64,000 nucleotides of DNA from assembly GCA_036186865.1 (NCBI GenBank), contig AP025065.1, positions 6,360,771 to 6,424,770 on the forward strand, written 5' to 3'. Made by a program: the position numbers and the translations under genes. Origin of the DNA: Eustoma russellianum. Its lineage: Eukaryota; Streptophyta; Magnoliopsida; Gentianales; Gentianaceae. The notes under the pieces are model-generated. The model worked only from the letters and a program-made list of their open reading frames with translations, had not been told where the DNA came from and did no database searches. Shown one piece after another: positions 10,697 to 21,458 of the stretch (positions are counted from its first letter, which is position 1; every line of letters begins with the position of its first letter).

Positions 10697-11296
10697 TGTT
10701 AAATTTCCAAGTCTCAGAATGATTCGAAGACACAAACGAAATGCGAACAATCACCAAATCATCAATTACAAAATTTGAGCATTACTTGATCAATCAACTA
10801 TAGGGAGAAGAACATTAAGGAACAGAAATTAGCTCGCGGGAAAGAGAGATTGAGAGAGCAAAAGGATGGAGTAACCGCTCCAATTTCTTCTCATTCTGCC
10901 CAGCATTGCGTCGAACAAGTTTATACAGGGAAGAAGGGAAACAGTTAACTGAAATGGCGAAATTACAAGAAAGCCCACGTAACTAACTCCAAATACGTAC
11001 AAAATGTAAGGGTAAAACAGTCAATCCACTTCTTTATTTAATCTTCCCGCCTGGCTCCTTCCTTCTCCAACAGCCTCCTTCTTCATCCGTTCGACACTTA
11101 ACTGTTTGATCACGTGATCTCCAGCTTAGAATGCTCATCATCCCTTACACCCAGCTTGCACCGCAGATTAAACATCCCATTTGGCGATCCAAGCATTCAC
11201 TTTCCTTGATTGCTGCATTCTCCGACAGCATCTTCCACTCTCTTCGATGTAATGTCACCTTCTCTTCCTCTTACTAGATGACCCATATTTTCAACA
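10697..11296 (-). repeat. 3' LTR of the 10697-16677 Copia
   Basis: 600 bp; plus strand reads TGTTAAATTTCC at 10697 and TTTTCAACA at 11296. About 96% identical to the partner LTR at 16078-16677. Confidence 0.95.
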
Positions 11297-11305
11297 CCCC
11301 CCCTC
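11297..11305 (-). other. Polypurine tract
   Basis: Minus strand reads GAGGGGGGG immediately before the 3' LTR. It primes plus-strand DNA synthesis. Confidence 0.85.
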
Positions 11306-11307
11306 AA

Positions 11308-14300
11308 TCATTGCTTGTCATAGATGTTACATACTCCAAGTTTCTTCATTAGTTCAATCATGCGTCTACTGTCCAAGGCCTTGGTAAATATGTCAGCAAG
11401 CTGGAACTGAGTTCTCATAGGCATCAACTTTACTATTTTATTCTGAACCTTCTCCCTAATAATGTGACAATCAATCTCTATATGCTTAGTACATTCATGG
11501 AATACTGGATTTTTTTATAATGTATAAAGCACTTTTGCTATCACAAAACATCTCTACAGGCTCTTGACTTGCCAGTCCCAAATCTTTACTCAGATAGAGC
11601 AACCATTGAATCTCACACACTGCGGATGCCATAACCCTGTACTCTGCCTCTGCTGATGACCGTGAAACAGTGGTTTGTTTCTTTGCTTTCCAAGAAACCA
11701 GCGCTTCTCCTAGGAACACACAATAGCCAGAAATAGATCTCCTAGTTTCACTACATCCAGCCCAATCAGAATCCACAAACGCTCTCAACTTCATGTCACC
11801 TGTACTGAGCAATAAAAGTCCCTGGCCAACTGTTCCTTTAAGATATCTTAGAACTCTATGGGCAGCCTTCAAATGGTTAACCGTGGGACAGTCCAATAAC
11901 TGACTGAGTTGCTGTACACTGAAAGAGATATCAGGCCTGGTGATGGTGAGGTATATCAGTCTCCCAATAAGCCTTCTGTAAGTGAAGATGTCCTCAAATG
12001 GATCAGAGTCATTATGGGCTAGCTTAAGATGAATCTCCATATGGATGATAGCTGGTTTGCAATCCAAAAAAACCGGACTCCTCTAACAGCTCCAATGTAT
12101 ATTTCCTTTGATTTATTAATAGGCCCTTATGAGACCTTGCAACCTCAATACCCAGAAAGAATTTCAAATCAGCCAGATTCTTTATCTTAAACTCCTTGTG
12201 TAAGACTTCCTTGATCCACTCAATTGCCTGCAGATCTTCACATGCTATTATCAAATCATCTACATAGACTAGAAGCACTAGCAGTGAACCTTTGTATCCT
12301 TTTGTAAACAAGGTGTAGTCATTTCTGGATTGAGAGAAACCCATGGACATAAGAAACATTGTCAGTCTCGCATTCCACTCTCTACTGGCCTGCTTCAAGC
12401 CATAGAGAGACCTTTCTAGTTTGCAAACCAAACCTTCTTGTGGCAGCTTCAAACCTTCAGGTGGCATTATATAAATTTCCTCATGCAGTTCACCATGAAG
12501 AAATGCATTGTTCACATCCAACTGATGTACATGCCATTTCTCCTTAGCTGCCATGGCCAACAATATCCTCACAGTGCTCATCTTTGCTACAGGTGAAAAT
12601 GTATCTTGGTAATCCACCCCAACTGCTGAGTATAGCCCTTTGCAACCAGTCTCGTCTTATATCTTTTCACAGATCCATCAGCCTTATGCTTCACTTTGTA
12701 CACCCATTTACATCCAATGGCCTTCTTTCCAGGTGGTAGCATTGTTAGTGTCCAAGTCCTGTTATCTTGTAGTGCAGCTAACTCAGTCTCCATCGCTTTT
12801 TGCCACTCAACACAGCCAGCTGCCTCTGCATAAGTTTTAGGCTTCGTATATGCACTAATATTTAAAACATATGCTTTGAATTTTGGTGACAACAGATCAA
12901 GAGAAAAATATCTGTGAAGAGGATGTGGAGATGTATGATTTGATACCTGGCTGCAGCGATATTGCTGTAGATAGGAAGGAGGATGTTTGGTTCTACAAGG
13001 CCTTGCTAAGGGAAGTTGTATATCGATGGATTTGATAGGAATGCCCTCTGATGTGTTAGGATCATGGTTGTTGCTCACTTCGTTATCTGAAGAAATTTGT
13101 TGTTCTGGGAGTTGAGTTAGTTGATGAGATAGAGTGTTGGGGGAAAGATCATTTTGGAATGGCAGAATGTCAGAAGAAGAGAGTGATTTGTCAGGAGAAG
13201 AGGGTGATTTATGGTGCGTGTGAAAGGGCGATTTGTGTGGAGGGTGATGAAGATTTGGCTGTTGTATTGGAAGATTTGCTACCGGACTAGACTGACTGGA
13301 TTGGAATTCTAGATGATGATTGATTGGTTGAAGTGGCCCCCTAGATGTGGCACTGGGTGAAGGGGGAAAATCAGTGCCACAGCTGGGTGATGATGACGAT
13401 GTATGAGGGATGGATGAATGGGAATTGAAATGAGAGGGATGTGATACATCAGAAGAAAAGGGAAAGGTTGACTCATTGAAAACAACATCTTTGGAAATGA
13501 AGATATCTTTGGAAATCAGATCCTGAAGAATGTAGCCTTTGGTATTATGAGACAAGCCTAGAAAAACACTTTTTCTTGCTCTAGGACTCAGTTTGTCTTT
13601 TGATGGTAATGTAACAGTGGCATAACAAAGACATCCAAATACTTTGAGCGAGTCATAAGAAGGGGCATGTTTGTAAAGCATCTCATAAGGAGTTTTATGG
13701 TTCAGTAAGGGAGTAGGGGTGATGTTTATCAGATACACAGCATGTTGCATGCAGAATCCCCAGTAAGAACTAGGAAGCTGAGAATGAAGTTTCAAGGCTC
13801 TGGCTACATTCAAGATATGTTGGTGTTTTCGTTCAACAATTCCATTTTGTTGAGGAGTGTATACGCAACTTGTCTGGTGTATGATGCCTTTAGAAGAGTA
13901 AAATGCATCCATTTTGAACTCATTACCATTGTCAGTTCTAACTGTTTTTATTTTTGCACTGAATTGCACATGTACAAAATTCCAGAAACTCTCAATAATG
14001 CTTCTAGTTTCTGACTTCGATTTCATCAAATATATCCAACAATATCTGCTATAGTCATCTACTATAGAAAGGAAATAACGTTGCTGGTACATAGTGGGGT
14101 GTTTATAGGGACCCCAGATGTCAATATGAATAAGAGAAAAGACAGAAGAAGATACAGGCTGTGAAATGGGAAAAGGGAGTCTCTTCTGCTTGGCTAAGGG
14201 GCAGATGGCACATGAATCAGGAGTGAAAGCAGCATCCACTGAGGAATTAGTTTTGTTGATCTCCTTCATTATTGATGGTGACTGGTGCCCAAGTCTGGAA

Positions 14301-14935
14301 TGCCAAAGGAAAGAAGTAGGGGTAGACACTGCAAAAGCTTGCCAGGATTTGGATGAAGAAGTATTATTCTAGGATGGTTCAATTAGATGATATAGCCCTT
14401 GTGACACTCTAGCTGAACCAATCATCTTCTTGTTCATGTGGTCCTGAATATAATACATGCTAGAATGAAATGATAGGTAAACATCACCAGTCATAGTAAG
14501 CTTACTTAGAGACAGCAGATTGAAGCTGAAGGATGGTATATGCAATACATCATGTAATGTGAGATTGGAAAGGACAGTCACTGTCCCAATATGCTTAACT
14601 GTGACTGATAGATTATTTGATAGTTTAACAGACATGCCAATTACAGGCTGATAAGATTCAAAAAGATAAAGAGAACAACATATGTGATCTGTAGCACCAG
14701 AATCCAAAATCCATACATTAGAAATATTAGACAATACATTACCTTTCCACTTACCAGAGTCACCAACTTGTTGAGCTGACAAAACTGTATGTTGATTCTT
14801 TACCATCTCTGTAGCATTTGGACACATCAAGATTCTTTTGTCCTTGTGCTCATTCAATAAATTAATCAATTGCACATATTGTTCCTGAGTGAGTGAGGGA
14901 GTCTGGGATGATGTTGGAGCCACATTATCGTTCAC
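11308..14935 (-). pseudogene. pol: Copia pol: protease, integrase, RT, RNase H (frameshifted)
   Basis: Leftward reading. Protease at about 14369-14740 with VWILDSGATDHIC, active-site DSGA intact. GAG-pre-integrase FLWHSRLGHQ near 14300 and CPLAKQKRLPFP. Integrase with HIDIWGPY, VRTDNGNEF and NGIVERKHQH, so D, D and E are present. A Ser/Pro/His-rich linker at about 13000-13500. RT from GCKWVYKVKHKADGS to LLVYVDDLIIACED (about 12270), catalytic YVDD intact. RNase H with VDSDWAGCSETRRSISGY, SAEAEYR and CDSKSALYI. Stop codon at 11308-11310. Breaks: a stop between protease and integrase (about 14366), frameshifts near 12610, 12040 and 11500. The domains are individually well preserved, consistent with recent decay. 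Confidence 0.93.
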
Positions 14936-14974
14936 ACCTTCATTAACTTGATAGGTATCACACTCAGGTTGATT

Positions 14975-16042
14975 TTACAGAGATGCATCTTGAGGCATGC
15001 GGGCCTCATTGCCCACACAATTCACTTGTCCTTTTCGTTTATATCCTGGAGAAAAACCATGCTTCCTATAACATCTATCCACTGTGTGTCCAACCATGTT
15101 ATAAAAGGTACACACAGGGGCTTTAGGATTATAGCCAGATTTATGGTTCTGGAAGTCTTTTCTAAAACCTCTACCAGCAGGTTTTTGCCAGCCACCAGTA
15201 GGACTACTAGGTCTAACTCCATAGTTGCCTTGCCTAGGCAAGCCATTAGTGTTAAGAACTACAGACTGATTATTTGAAAACTGACTGTGACTTCCAGAAT
15301 AATGCAGTTTTCTTTCCAACTTCACTGCCATGGAAAATGTGGTTTTTAGATCTGGCAATGGACTAGACAGCAATACTTGTGACTTCACATGTTCATATTC
15401 ATTATTCAATCATTTTATGAACCTAATCACATGATCATCCTCTATAAACTTGTTAATTTGACTTGACACATTACAAGTACACCTGTTACATACACAATTA
15501 GGGATTGCTCTCAACACCATGAGCTCTTCCCAGAGAACCTTAAGCTTGGTGTAATACTCTGTTACAGAGCTAGCTTCTTGTTTTGTAGCATAGAATTGCT
15601 CTTGTAAATCAGACAGCCCAAACACGTCAGCGTTACCATATCTATGCTTCAAATCATTCTAGATATCTAACGCATTATCAAACCACATCACACTTTGTCC
15701 AATGGAAGGTAAAACTAAATTTACAATCCACAAAGAAACCATATTATTTGCCTTGGTCCAGGCAGCAAATTTTCGACTAGTTTCCATAGGTTTGAGGATA
15801 TTACCTGTAATGAATCCAACTTTGTTCTTAGACTCTAGTGTTCTACGAAATGTTCTACTCCATCCATGATAATTGTTCCCGTCAAGAAGCGGTTGAACCA
15901 GCACCAACGAAGGACCGTCTCCAGGATGAATATACAAAGGATCTTCCGAAGGATCTAACGCGGCAAGTGCTACGTTAGCCAGAGAATGACTTGAACTACC
16001 GGGTGAACTTTGATTTGAAGCCATGAAAGTACCAAAGTTCAT
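14975..16042 (-). pseudogene. gag: Copia gag with defective zinc knuckle
   Basis: Starts MNFGTFMASNQSSPGSSS at 16042, 24 bases past the primer site. The Copia N-terminal motif (PLYIHPGDGPSLVLVQPLLD...NYHGWSRTFRRTLESKNKVGF) and the UBN2-like block (DLQEQFYATKQEASSVTEYY...LKVLWEEL) can be seen. The zinc knuckle reads CTFYNMVGHTVDRC: the second cysteine is tyrosine, so zinc binding is probably lost. The sister element (26115 onwards) has CTHCNMLGHTVDHC, all ligands present. In-frame stops at about 15656 and 15407 break the frame, and a third ends it at 14975. The start is chosen as the first Met downstream of the LTR and primer site. Confidence 0.9.
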
Positions 16043-16065
16043 CGATCAAACAGCGAAAGTAGAAG

Positions 16066-16077
16066 TCTCTGATACCA
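16066..16077 (-). other. Primer binding site (tRNA-iMet type)
   Basis: Minus strand reads TGGTATCAGAGA directly after the 5' LTR end. Confidence 0.9.
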
Positions 16078-16677
16078 TGTGAAATTTCCAAGTCTCAGAA
16101 TGATTCGAAGACACAAACGGAATGCAAACAATCACCAAATCATCAATTACACAATTTGATCATTACTTGATCAATCAACTATAGAGAGAAGAATATTAAG
16201 GAACAGAAATTAGCTCGCGAGAAAGAGAGATTGAGAGAGCAAAAGGATGGAGTAACCGCTCCAATTTCTTCTCATTCTGCCCAGCATTGCATCAAACAAG
16301 TTTATACAGGGAAGAAGGGAAACAGTTAACTGAAATGGAGAAATTACAAGAAAGCCCACGTAACTAACTCCAACTAAGTACAAAATGTAAGGGTAAAACA
16401 GTCAATCCACTTTTTTATTTAATCTTCCCGCCTGGATCCTTCCTTCTCCAACAGCCTCCTTCTTCATCCGCTCGACACTTAACTGTTTGATCACGTGATC
16501 TCCAGCTTAGAATGCTCATCATCCCTTACACCCAGCTTGCACCGCAGATTAAACATCTCATTTGGTGATCCAAGCATTCACTTTCCCTGATTGCTGCATT
16601 CTCCACCAACATCTTCCACTCTCTTTGATGTAATGTCACCTTCTCTCCCTCTTACTAGATGACCCATATTTTCAACA
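16078..16677 (-). repeat. 5' LTR of the 10697-16677 Copia
   Basis: 600 bp, plus strand TGTGAAATTTCC to TTTTCAACA. The plus-strand left end differs from the partner at base 4 (G for T). Followed by TSD GTAAA. Confidence 0.95.
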
Positions 16678-16682
16678 GTAAA

Positions 16683-17648
16683 TCCATTTATGATAAAAAA
16701 GAAGGAACACATTTTCCCTGCATAACTCTCTCCAGTAACATAAACATTCCTTCCCTTAAGACAAACTGTCCAACTTAATAAAATTTACAAGGACCTGGAT
16801 TGGGCGGAAGAGTGAGATTTATTCAAACCGCCATGCGCCAAGCTCGTAAAACTTTTGAATCATGTAGGCGCAAGGCAGCCAGATGAAAATGGGTGTTTGG
16901 GGGAGGGGTTAGCGAGATGTTGAGCTTCATAGAAAGCATAGGCAATGGATGAACATGAGGTGGAGTTTTCTGTTAGGTAGACAAATTTAATGGGGTGGGC
17001 TTCTTTCCGGAGGAGAGAGGCCGGATAAGCGGTGGGTGAATGTAGTTGGCGGTGTACGAGCAAAAGAACTTGGAATTCAGAAGATTCACTCTGTTGTTTT
17101 TGTTCTTGAGGTATGGTTTAGGGTATTCTACTCATGACTTGAAATTAACTTTTTGTAGAGAGGGATAGCTGGAGTTGGTGGGTTTAGAGAGAAAGAAGGT
17201 GGCCCTTAGTGGAGGAAAAAAAAATTTTCCCTGTTGAAAATTTGTTTGGCTGGAAGAGAGGGAAAAGAGGGAGTAGCTGGGGCGGGTGGCGGGTTTCATG
17301 GGTTTTATGGCGGGGGGAGTGGAAGAGGAAAGGAGGAGGGTTTGGTTTTGTGAAGGGAGAAAAATAGAGTTGCTTTGATTGTGCTGGTAGGTGGAGAAGG
17401 TGATGCTATTGGCGAGAGAGGTGGGTTGGAGCGGGCAAAGATATTCTCTCAAACAATCCTCCTCCCAACTTTTTCCCAACGTTTTTTAACCGATCAATAC
17501 TTGACACGTGCTTTATTTTCCCACTCCTTCATTTTATCAAACTTTTTAGAACCCCGTCCTACACCACCACCATTGCCATTTCTGCCGCCTCACCTCCTCC
17601 CTCCTCCCTCCACCCACACCCACAACCCCACTACCTGCTTAGGACCAT
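16683..17648. other. Host stretch, no recognised gene
   Basis: Continues 10451-10691 after removal of the Copia element. The minus strand has two open stretches: 17132-17479 and 16860-17063. The first is Ser/Thr/Pro-rich with few acidic residues, so it superficially resembles a plastid transit peptide. I recognise neither and they are in different frames. 17440-17480 forms an inverted repeat with 21809-21850. The plus strand at 17550-17635 is strongly C-rich (CCTCCC/CCACCC). Confidence 0.5.
17440..17480 (+). repeat. Left arm of a short inverted repeat
   Basis: About 41 bases (GATATTCTCTCAAACAATCC...) that recur inverted, with about five mismatches, at 21809-21850. The similarity fades into pyrimidine-rich sequence on the inner side. 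Confidence 0.65.
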
Positions 17649-17653
17649 ATCCT

Positions 17654-18342
17654 TGTTGGAAAAGTACATCAAAGTACTTTACCGTGTGCTCCAAACTTAT
17701 ATAGAATGTATATAAGGTTGTTTGGGAGATTGATGTGATGTGTTGCAATGCTGGAAACTTTCAGTCGGACGTGGATCTGTCACATTGAGAGATCGACATG
17801 ACGTGGATCTCTCAATGTGAGAGATCCATGTTGATCTGAGGCTGTCTGTCCAGCGTCGATCTCTCACATTGAGAGATCGACGTACGTCGATCGATCGACG
17901 TGCCAACGGACAGAACTTTTCATTTTGGGTTGCAACTTTTGATCTAAGGATCATCTCCCTTCACCTATGAACGGTAATCAACTACCGTAACTGATAGAAA
18001 AACAGCTGAAATGAGTTTCAAACATTGTTTTTAACACAATCCAAGGTCTATATATATGAGATCTTGCTATCTTCAAAAAATACAACATTCTTGCAAAAAC
18101 TTAGAGAATTTCAGCAATCTTTTCTATCTTTCTCTTTTATCTTTCTCTTCAATATCAAGTTCATTCTTCTTCTCCTAGAGCAAAGGAAAAGAAGACAGCC
18201 GTTATATCTTGGGAAGCATTAGTCTTGTTGTCTTCCTTGCTCATTGGTAGAGACTAAATTGCTTTAAGGATAGAGTTATCTTGAGACTCGTCTCGGCTTT
18301 TGTTTAATTACATCCTTGCTTGTTTGCTGCACTTTTCTAAAA
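17654..18342 (+). repeat. 5' LTR of the non-autonomous element
   Basis: Begins TGTTGGAAAAGTACATC and ends about TTTTCTAAAA (decayed from CCTAACA). 17770-17905 is a palindrome cluster (CTCTCACATTGAGAG, CTCTCAATGTGAGAG, GTCGATCGATCGAC). TATA-like CTATATATATGAGATC at about 18048 is a candidate promoter. Confidence 0.88.
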
Positions 18343-20782
18343 ATCTTAAAGCAATTTACTAGTTGATATGGTTCCCAAACAGTTTTTGGTTTTCAGCGAA
18401 GTGTGGGGGTTGAACCATTGATGAAAATATCTTAGAAAATCATTATTTTCATAATGGGATGAGCGTGATATCATTTCAATTTCCTTCGGCTTGTGGGGGT
18501 GGATGTCATTCATTAGTCTTCATGCTCGACGTCTCATTAGTCTTAATGCTCGACGTCAACTGAAGAAACTCCATATGAGGACATGGACATGCAACTCCTA
18601 CACTATGATGGAAAATGAAGGCTAACATGATGGAGGATAAGGAGATTACAACGGTCTTGTATGAGGTAATCTTGTTGATAGTTCCTCGGAAAAGGTGATA
18701 GACTATATCTATCAAGTTTATTGCAATCAGTAGAGAAGTAGCTTAGTTTCTTTAATGATGCACTAGAAATCCAAGAGTTTGGATAGTGGTAGGTGCACTT
18801 AAAGTTAACTTTGTCTATCAAAACTGGAGTTGGCAATGTGTGTGACATTCTTACACATGTAAGAATAATTTCTGAATTGTTATCAAACAAGGGTTTTAAT
18901 GTTTGTTTTGTGCTGCATATGTGATTTATGAGTCTTAATAGATTTGCATCTAGTTTATTTAAGTCATTTCATGTATTATGCATGATGATAAACAAGAACA
19001 TGAGTCTTGCTAATCTATTGGTGTTAAATACATGTCTTAATATGTGTAATTTGTTTTGCATTTCAATTTAGAGTTTCATGGAAAGAGAAATTGGTCTAAA
19101 AGTTGAAATGTGAAGCATGCTACTTGTGTATAATAAAACCATTCTATAGTAAAGAACAAGAAGTCTAAGAAGGAAAGATTAGATAGATTGCTTTCATTCT
19201 TCATGAATAAAGTTATTTGTTGATAATGGATTGACTGAGACTAGTTGTTAACGATGAAGACAAACTTATGAAAATACAGTTTTCTAGTCTTAGACATTTG
19301 TTCTATGTGGTAAAACTAGTTAATGTGCTATGTGAAAACAAAAACCTAGAAATCATGAACGTTGGATTTCTAGTTTTAGTTGTTAGTTTTTGGAAAACCA
19401 TGCTGTTGAAACTATGGTGTGATTGAAAGGTCAAAAGTGCTAGTTCCTTATGAATTTTGGTTCATAAGAAGATTGTTGGAGTTTACTCCAAAATGACATA
19501 GAACGTTTAGTCTATGGTCATTGTTGAAAGCCTTTTGAATTAATCTATACCATAGCTAGTTGTTGGTTACTATATGATCAGTTAACGATAAATGTTGAAG
19601 TAATTGTTGATGATGAATAAAAGTGTGGTATGTGATTAATATAGATTGAGGTGAAATGTGGGGGTCTAGCATTTCAATACTTTTATTTAAGAACAAAGTT
19701 ATTATAACATGTGAATGCTGAACATGTAAATAACTTGTGTTGTTTAATCACCAAAGTAATGGCCACTATGTTGTTCTAGTCATTTGATGATTAATGTTCC
19801 AAGTTTATAAGGGTGATAGACTTGTTTGCTCTTTATGACACACCATGATAATATTCATGAGGTTTGGTAATCATAAGTTTCATGATTTGCTTGATAAAAA
19901 TCATCCCAAGTTTAATGATTTGCTTGACAAAAATCATTCTAAGTTTGATGATTTGCTTGACAAAAATCATCCTAAGTTTGATGATTTGCTTAGTGAAAAA
20001 TCATCTTAAGTTTGATGATTTGCTTGTTGAAAAATCATCTTGTTAAGTTGAGTGATTTGTTGAAGAAAATCACTGAAAGGAAATATCATGAGGTTGTGCA
20101 CTATCATGAGTTCTCTTGGGTAAAACATAGACAGTGCAAGGTCTATGAGAGAGACCCACAGTAACATCGAGGGGGGTGAGACTTTCCAATTGTTGTGAGC
20201 TCTATGTGGCAGGAACCCAACTCACTATTAGTAGAGATCCTATGAATGGAGTTCAATGTGATAAAAACAAGTCACAAAAGAGTTCTATTCAGTACTATCA
20301 ACGTTGTCTCTCCCTATGGTGTTGTTGAAGATAGTACTTACTGCAAGAATTGAGGGTGAGATTTTGAGAAGCTCTTAATGAAAATTCATAGCCATGTTGA
20401 ATGGTAGTGTGAGCAGTACACACTTGATGAATTTCACCTATATAAGTTTGGAAGTGGTGCCGCTTCCTGTGAGAGCCTGGAAAACTCTCTAGAGAGTTTA
20501 TGAATCCTGAGACAGGTGCATGGCCGATATCACACCAAAACCGTGAACTTGAAGGAGTAGATGATGATATGTCTTCTTGGTGTTCATATAAACAATAGTG
20601 GAGTAAGATTCAAGACGAAGTTCATCTTACTTCCGTTTATATAATTCAAGTTGTACTACCGGCGATTCAAGACCACAAGTCTTCGTATCCGTTATGTGTC
20701 ATTATCTTCGATTGATAATGGAGAGGTTAGTTGTTTAATGTTCTGAAGTTGTCTTTATATAAGTTTGGATCATGTGGGGGAT
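18343..20782 (+). other. Non-coding interior of the non-autonomous LTR element
   Basis: A/T-rich, T/G-skewed sequence. Apart from the tandem hairpin array (19874-20080) I see no domain, primer site or repeat from elsewhere in the window. Confidence 0.7.
19874..20080 (+). repeat. Tandem array of about 36-bp hairpin units
   Basis: Five to six head-to-tail units, each with ATGATTTGCTTG followed by AAAAATCAT and an AAGTTTG spacer. ATGATTT pairs with AAATCAT across a 9-11 base loop, so every unit can fold as a stem-loop. Later units (20005-20080) diverge (AGTGATTT...AAATCACT), but the changes are compensatory: the stem is kept. Confidence 0.85.
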
Positions 20783-21453
20783 TGTTGGAAAAGTACATCA
20801 AAGTACTTTACCGTGTGCTCCAAACTTATATAGAATGTATATGAGGTTGTTTGGGAGATTGATGTGATGTGTTGCAATGCTGGAAACTTTAAGTCGGACG
20901 TGGATCTCTCACATTGAGAGATCGACGTGACATGGATCTCTCAATGTGAGAGATCCATGTTGATCTGAGGCTATCTGTCCAACGTCGATCGATCGACGTG
21001 AGAGATCGACGTGCCAGCGGATAGAACTTTTCATTTTGGGTTGCAACTTTTGATCCAAGGATCATCTTCCTTCACCTATGAACGGTAATCAACCACCATA
21101 ACTGATAGAAAAACTGCTGAAACGAGTTTCAAACATGGTTTTTAACACAATCCAAAGTCTATATATATGAGATCTTGCTATCTTCATAAAATACAACATT
21201 CTTGCAATAACTTAGAGAATTTCAACAATCTTTTCTATCTTTCTCCTTTATTTTTCTCTTCAATATCAAGTTCATTCTTCTTCTCCTAGAGCAAAGGAAA
21301 AGAAGACAGTCATTTTATCTTGGGAAACATTAGTCTTGTTGTCTACCTTGCTCATTGGTAGAGACTAAATTGCTTTAAGAACAGAGTCATCTTGAGACTC
21401 GTCTCGGCTTTTGTTTAATTACATCCTTGTTTGTTTGCTGCAGTTTCCTAACA
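20783..21453 (+). repeat. 3' LTR of the non-autonomous element
   Basis: 671 bp, TGTTGGAAAAG to TTTCCTAACA. Contains two 21-bp near-palindromes (20903-20923 and 20935-20955) that are reverse complements of each other, 11 bases apart. It lacks about 18 bp present in the 5' LTR around the CGATCGATCG block. Confidence 0.9.
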
Positions 21454-21458
21454 ATCCT

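Larger units (their letters stand above)
10697..16677 (-). mobile_element. Full-length Ty1/Copia retrotransposon, minus strand, TSD GTAAA
   Basis: 5981 bp, flanked by TSD GTAAA (10692-10696 and 16678-16682). Both LTRs are 600 bp and begin TG and end CA. Order on the minus strand is 5' LTR, primer site, gag, protease, integrase, RT, RNase H (Copia order), polypurine tract, 3' LTR. A by-eye count gives about 24 substitutions and no indels between LTRs (about 4%), so the insertion is fairly young. The coding part nevertheless carries several stops and frameshifts. It is in the same clade as the 26115-33598 element. Downstream ends and motif spacing are canonical. Confidence 0.96.
17654..21453 (+). 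mobile_element. Non-autonomous (coding-free) LTR retrotransposon, TSD ATCCT
   Basis: 3800 bp with TSD ATCCT (17649-17653 and 21454-21458). LTRs at 17654-18342 (689 bp) and 20783-21453 (671 bp) start TGTTGGAAAAG; the right one ends TTTCCTAACA. A purine tract GTGGGGGAT precedes the 3' LTR. The 2.44-kb interior has no ORF above about 95 codons and no gag or pol motif, so it must depend on enzymes supplied in trans (LARD-like). LTR termini (TGTTGG...CCTAACA) and palindromic CGATC motifs resemble those of the Sirevirus LTR at 8570-9596, suggesting that lineage as a helper (inference). No iMet-type primer site is visible after the 5' LTR. Confidence 0.88.

Noticed and set aside
12640..14372. Plus-strand open frames opposite the 10697-16677 pol
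   Set aside because: Complementary-strand shadows of a well-supported pol; none has a domain.
17132..17479. Plastid-targeted protein gene
   Set aside because: Only composition supports it; downstream sequence has stops in every frame and I recognise no mature domain.
18025..18222. Open frame in the 5' LTR of the coding-free element
   Set aside because: Low-complexity F/L/S translation of T/C-rich leader sequence; the second LTR does not keep it open.
19864..20046. Tandem repeat considered as a CRISPR array or a leucine-rich coding repeat
   Set aside because: Units are contiguous about 36-mers without unique spacers, the sequence is plant nuclear, and the open frame is a by-product of a multiple-of-three repeat length.
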